From Posidonia oceanica (taxonomy: Eukaryota; Streptophyta; Magnoliopsida; Alismatales; Posidoniaceae): 64,000 bases of DNA. Below, in pieces: positions 62,174 through 64,000 of this stretch (position 1 is the stretch's first letter; each line of letters opens with the position of its first letter). Where the stretch lies: assembly GCA_037176725.1 (NCBI GenBank), contig JAZBRS010000075.1:78680001-78744000 (forward strand). The letters run 5' to 3'. Under the pieces are notes generated by a model. The model had not been told where the DNA came from, made no database searches, and saw only the letters and a list, made by a program, of their open reading frames with translations. Both the position numbers and the translations under genes were made by a program.

Positions 62174-62178
62174 GTAGA

Positions 62179-63034
62179 CCAAGATAATCACTATGGATGA
62201 TTGATGCCTCTTAATAAACAAAGAAGAATCAGAGAGGCTTGACTGGAAGCCATGGAGAAGGAGAAAGTGTTGAAGTTGATGAAACCAGGCTCTAGGGGCC
62301 TGTTTGAGACCGTAGAGAGCACGGTTGAGACGACACAGATAGTTCAGTCGAGAGACATCCTTATAGCCCGAAGGTTGCTGTATAAAGACTTCCTCCGTTA
62401 GAAAGCCTTGGAGAAATGCATTGCGAATGTCCAATTGATGAAGACACCACTGAAACATGGTAGCTAAGGAGAGAATTGTGCGAATAGTGGTGTGTTTAAT
62501 CATCGGGCTGAAGGTCTCCTCAAAGTCGATGCCCTGTTGCTGATGGTAGCCTTTGGCTACTAATCGGGCTTTGTGACGTTCCATAGTGCCGTCAGCCGTT
62601 CGTTTCACCTTGAACACCCACTTGGAGCCGATGACATTGATATGTGGTGACAGAGGAACCAGGGTCCAGGTGTTGTTACGGAGAAGAGCTTGATACTCCT
62701 CGTCCATAGTAGCATGCCAGTGGGGGAACGATTTAGCCTCTGTGTAGGATCTCGGCTCGTGAAGAAGTTCATTAGAGAGTTCGGTAGCTAACACTTTAGG
62801 CAAAGGATGAGGATGTGTGTGCCGAATGATCTCTGAAAGTCGGTGAAATTTTCTAGGTTGAGACAAGGATGATTTCGACCGATCAGGGTTGCCCGAGGAA
62901 GAAGACGATGAGTTGGCTCGCTCATGCAATGTGGCCGTTTGTGGTGAAGAAGATTTAGAAGAGAGAGAATGAGTGGGATTATGAGTAGGAGAGAGAGGAG
63001 CGTTCTATGGGGTCGCAACAGGAGCGGGAGAAAT
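62179..63034 (-). pseudogene. Copia pol: integrase tail and RT first half
   Basis: The frame encodes a Ser-rich linker, then the RT start: EEYQALLRNNTWTLVPL, IGSKWVFKVKRTADGTMERH, KARLVAKGYHQQQGIDFEETFSP, LDIRNAFLQGFLTEEVFIQQP and RALYGLKQAPRAWFHQL. It ends at ILVY where solo LTR B begins. A stop lies near 63005 in the linker, and an LTR-like sequence interrupts the element at 63035. Confidence 0.88.
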
Positions 63035-64000
63035 GATGTGAATTTTAATTAACCGCAAGTGCACGGTGTACCATGTAGTACGTATACAAAAAACAGATCG
63101 ATCCCATAGAGAAAAGAGTTTAAAAACAAAGAGATTAATTATCAGTTATTGAAAGTGGGGTTGAGATTGATGATGATTAAGAACTAAAACTAGAAGATGT
63201 AATCAAATTAATTAAAACCTAGGGTTTTGAATCCATTTATGTAGAGTACAATATGCATGATTAAATCCACTCTCTGTCTCTCTTCATGATCTAAATAGTT
63301 TACTCAATGGTTCTTATCCTAACAAGCATAACCTATATGCAATGCACCATAGATTATCAAGTCCTAAGATAAAATCACACAAAACAAACTAAATCAAATG
63401 ATATATAATAGATCTGAGATTATATACACAACCCCCAAGTTATTCTTCCCTAAGCATAGATTAAAAAGATATTATCAATATTAACCTATCAAAGTTTATC
63501 AAATAATGAATGATCTATGTAATATACATCCAGTCTACATAATCATAGCATTTAAGCATGAGAAGACAAAGAGAAACTTAATCACAACATATGCAACTAC
63601 ATAAACTTCATATAAACCCTAGATCTAGAAACTTAGCCAAGCATGATAATGAAAAACATTGAAATAAAAGAAAGGGAAAGAGAAGAGTAAGACATAATTA
63701 AGATAAAGAAATGAAATTGCATTAAAAAAATATCTTGATTACAGAAACTAAACTTGAAGAACTCTAAAACAATGAAAGAAAATAATCTAAGCCTAATGTG
63801 GAAGATGATAGCCTCTTTATGTACAAGATCCAACCTCCTTAGGGTTTACACAAGGGTCCCTTTTATAGGCTTACAAGGGCTTAGTAATCATGGAGACAAA
63901 TCCGGATACAACTTAGGAAACTGAATTTCAATTACAAGATATTTCCAAGAGATTTATGTGACGGCCAAAGACTAAGTCAACATGGTCTTCCTTGGGCGCC
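63035..64000 (+). mobile_element. LTR-like insertion, truncated by the window edge
   Basis: Starts TGATGTGAATTTTAATTAAC and soon reads CCGCAAGTGCACGG, a word I associate with the LTRs of some plant gypsy elements. It directly interrupts the Copia frame. The rest is AT-rich and non-coding. The other end and TSD are outside the window, so orientation and family are uncertain. Confidence 0.5.

Noticed and set aside
1..64000. tRNA and rRNA genes
   Set aside because: I noticed no tRNA A/B box pairs or rRNA sequence, but reading by eye cannot exclude a single tRNA gene.

Overview
This is plant nuclear DNA. It is AT-rich, gene-poor and dominated by transposable elements. The host is a flowering plant; the exact lineage cannot be read from the sequence. 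In the full-length L1 element the zinc knuckles lie before the DUF4283 domain, which I associate with monocot L1 elements, but this is weak evidence. Only one gene looks intact: a two-exon 3-ketoacyl-CoA synthase (KCS, very-long-chain fatty acid elongation) on the minus strand at 9922-11518, with a plausible TATA box and poly(A) signal. Four other host-type coding stretches look like fragments or pseudogenes: a C2-like fragment at 28.5-29.0 kb, a DUF295-like F-box fragment at 30.9-31.9 kb, an F-box-associated (FBA) pseudogene at 54.0-54.9 kb, and unrecognised ORFs near 51.2-51.6 kb.

Layout. 1-2485: an LTR running off the left edge and inserted into a Copia element (2486-6000, minus; gag, protease, integrase, PBS, 5' LTR). 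6.0-9.9 kb: AT-rich intergenic DNA with a hairpin, a palindrome cluster and a 454-bp tandem duplication. 9.9-11.6 kb: KCS. 12.9-14.4 kb: an L1 3' tail and a decayed hAT transposase. 14.8-19.0 kb: a minisatellite and a 3.8-kb element with terminal inverted repeats. 19.035-26.399 kb: a non-autonomous Helitron containing a 3.2-kb solo LTR. 26.4-33.5 kb: foldback A/T arrays, gene fragments and decayed Helitrons. 33.54-42.63 kb: a full-length L1 LINE (minus, 17-bp TSD) split by a 1.6-kb solo LTR. 43.5-51.25 kb: MITEs and a duplicated 0.88-kb segment; its left copy carries a 5'-truncated L1 and a 710-bp hAT MITE, and its right copy keeps both empty sites. 54.9 kb onward: further LTRs. 58.1-63.03 kb: a second Copia (minus) whose reverse transcriptase is cut by another solo LTR. 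63035-64000: the start of another LTR-like insertion.

Main discovery. The three solo LTRs (21489-24721 plus; 59302-62173 minus; 36678-38294 plus) share TGTAGA...CA ends and perfect 5-bp TSDs. All three carry a periodic array of about 229-bp modules. Each module contains a roughly 58-bp pair of adjacent hairpins with arms of the type GTTGGACGC / GCGTCCAAC. In the most diverged LTR the arms have changed together to GTTGAACGC / GCGTTCAAC, so pairing is kept. I know of no standard LTR feature that explains this.

The window shows repeated nested insertion followed by LTR-LTR recombination. Target-site duplications and one natural empty-site paralogue make much of the insertion history readable directly.
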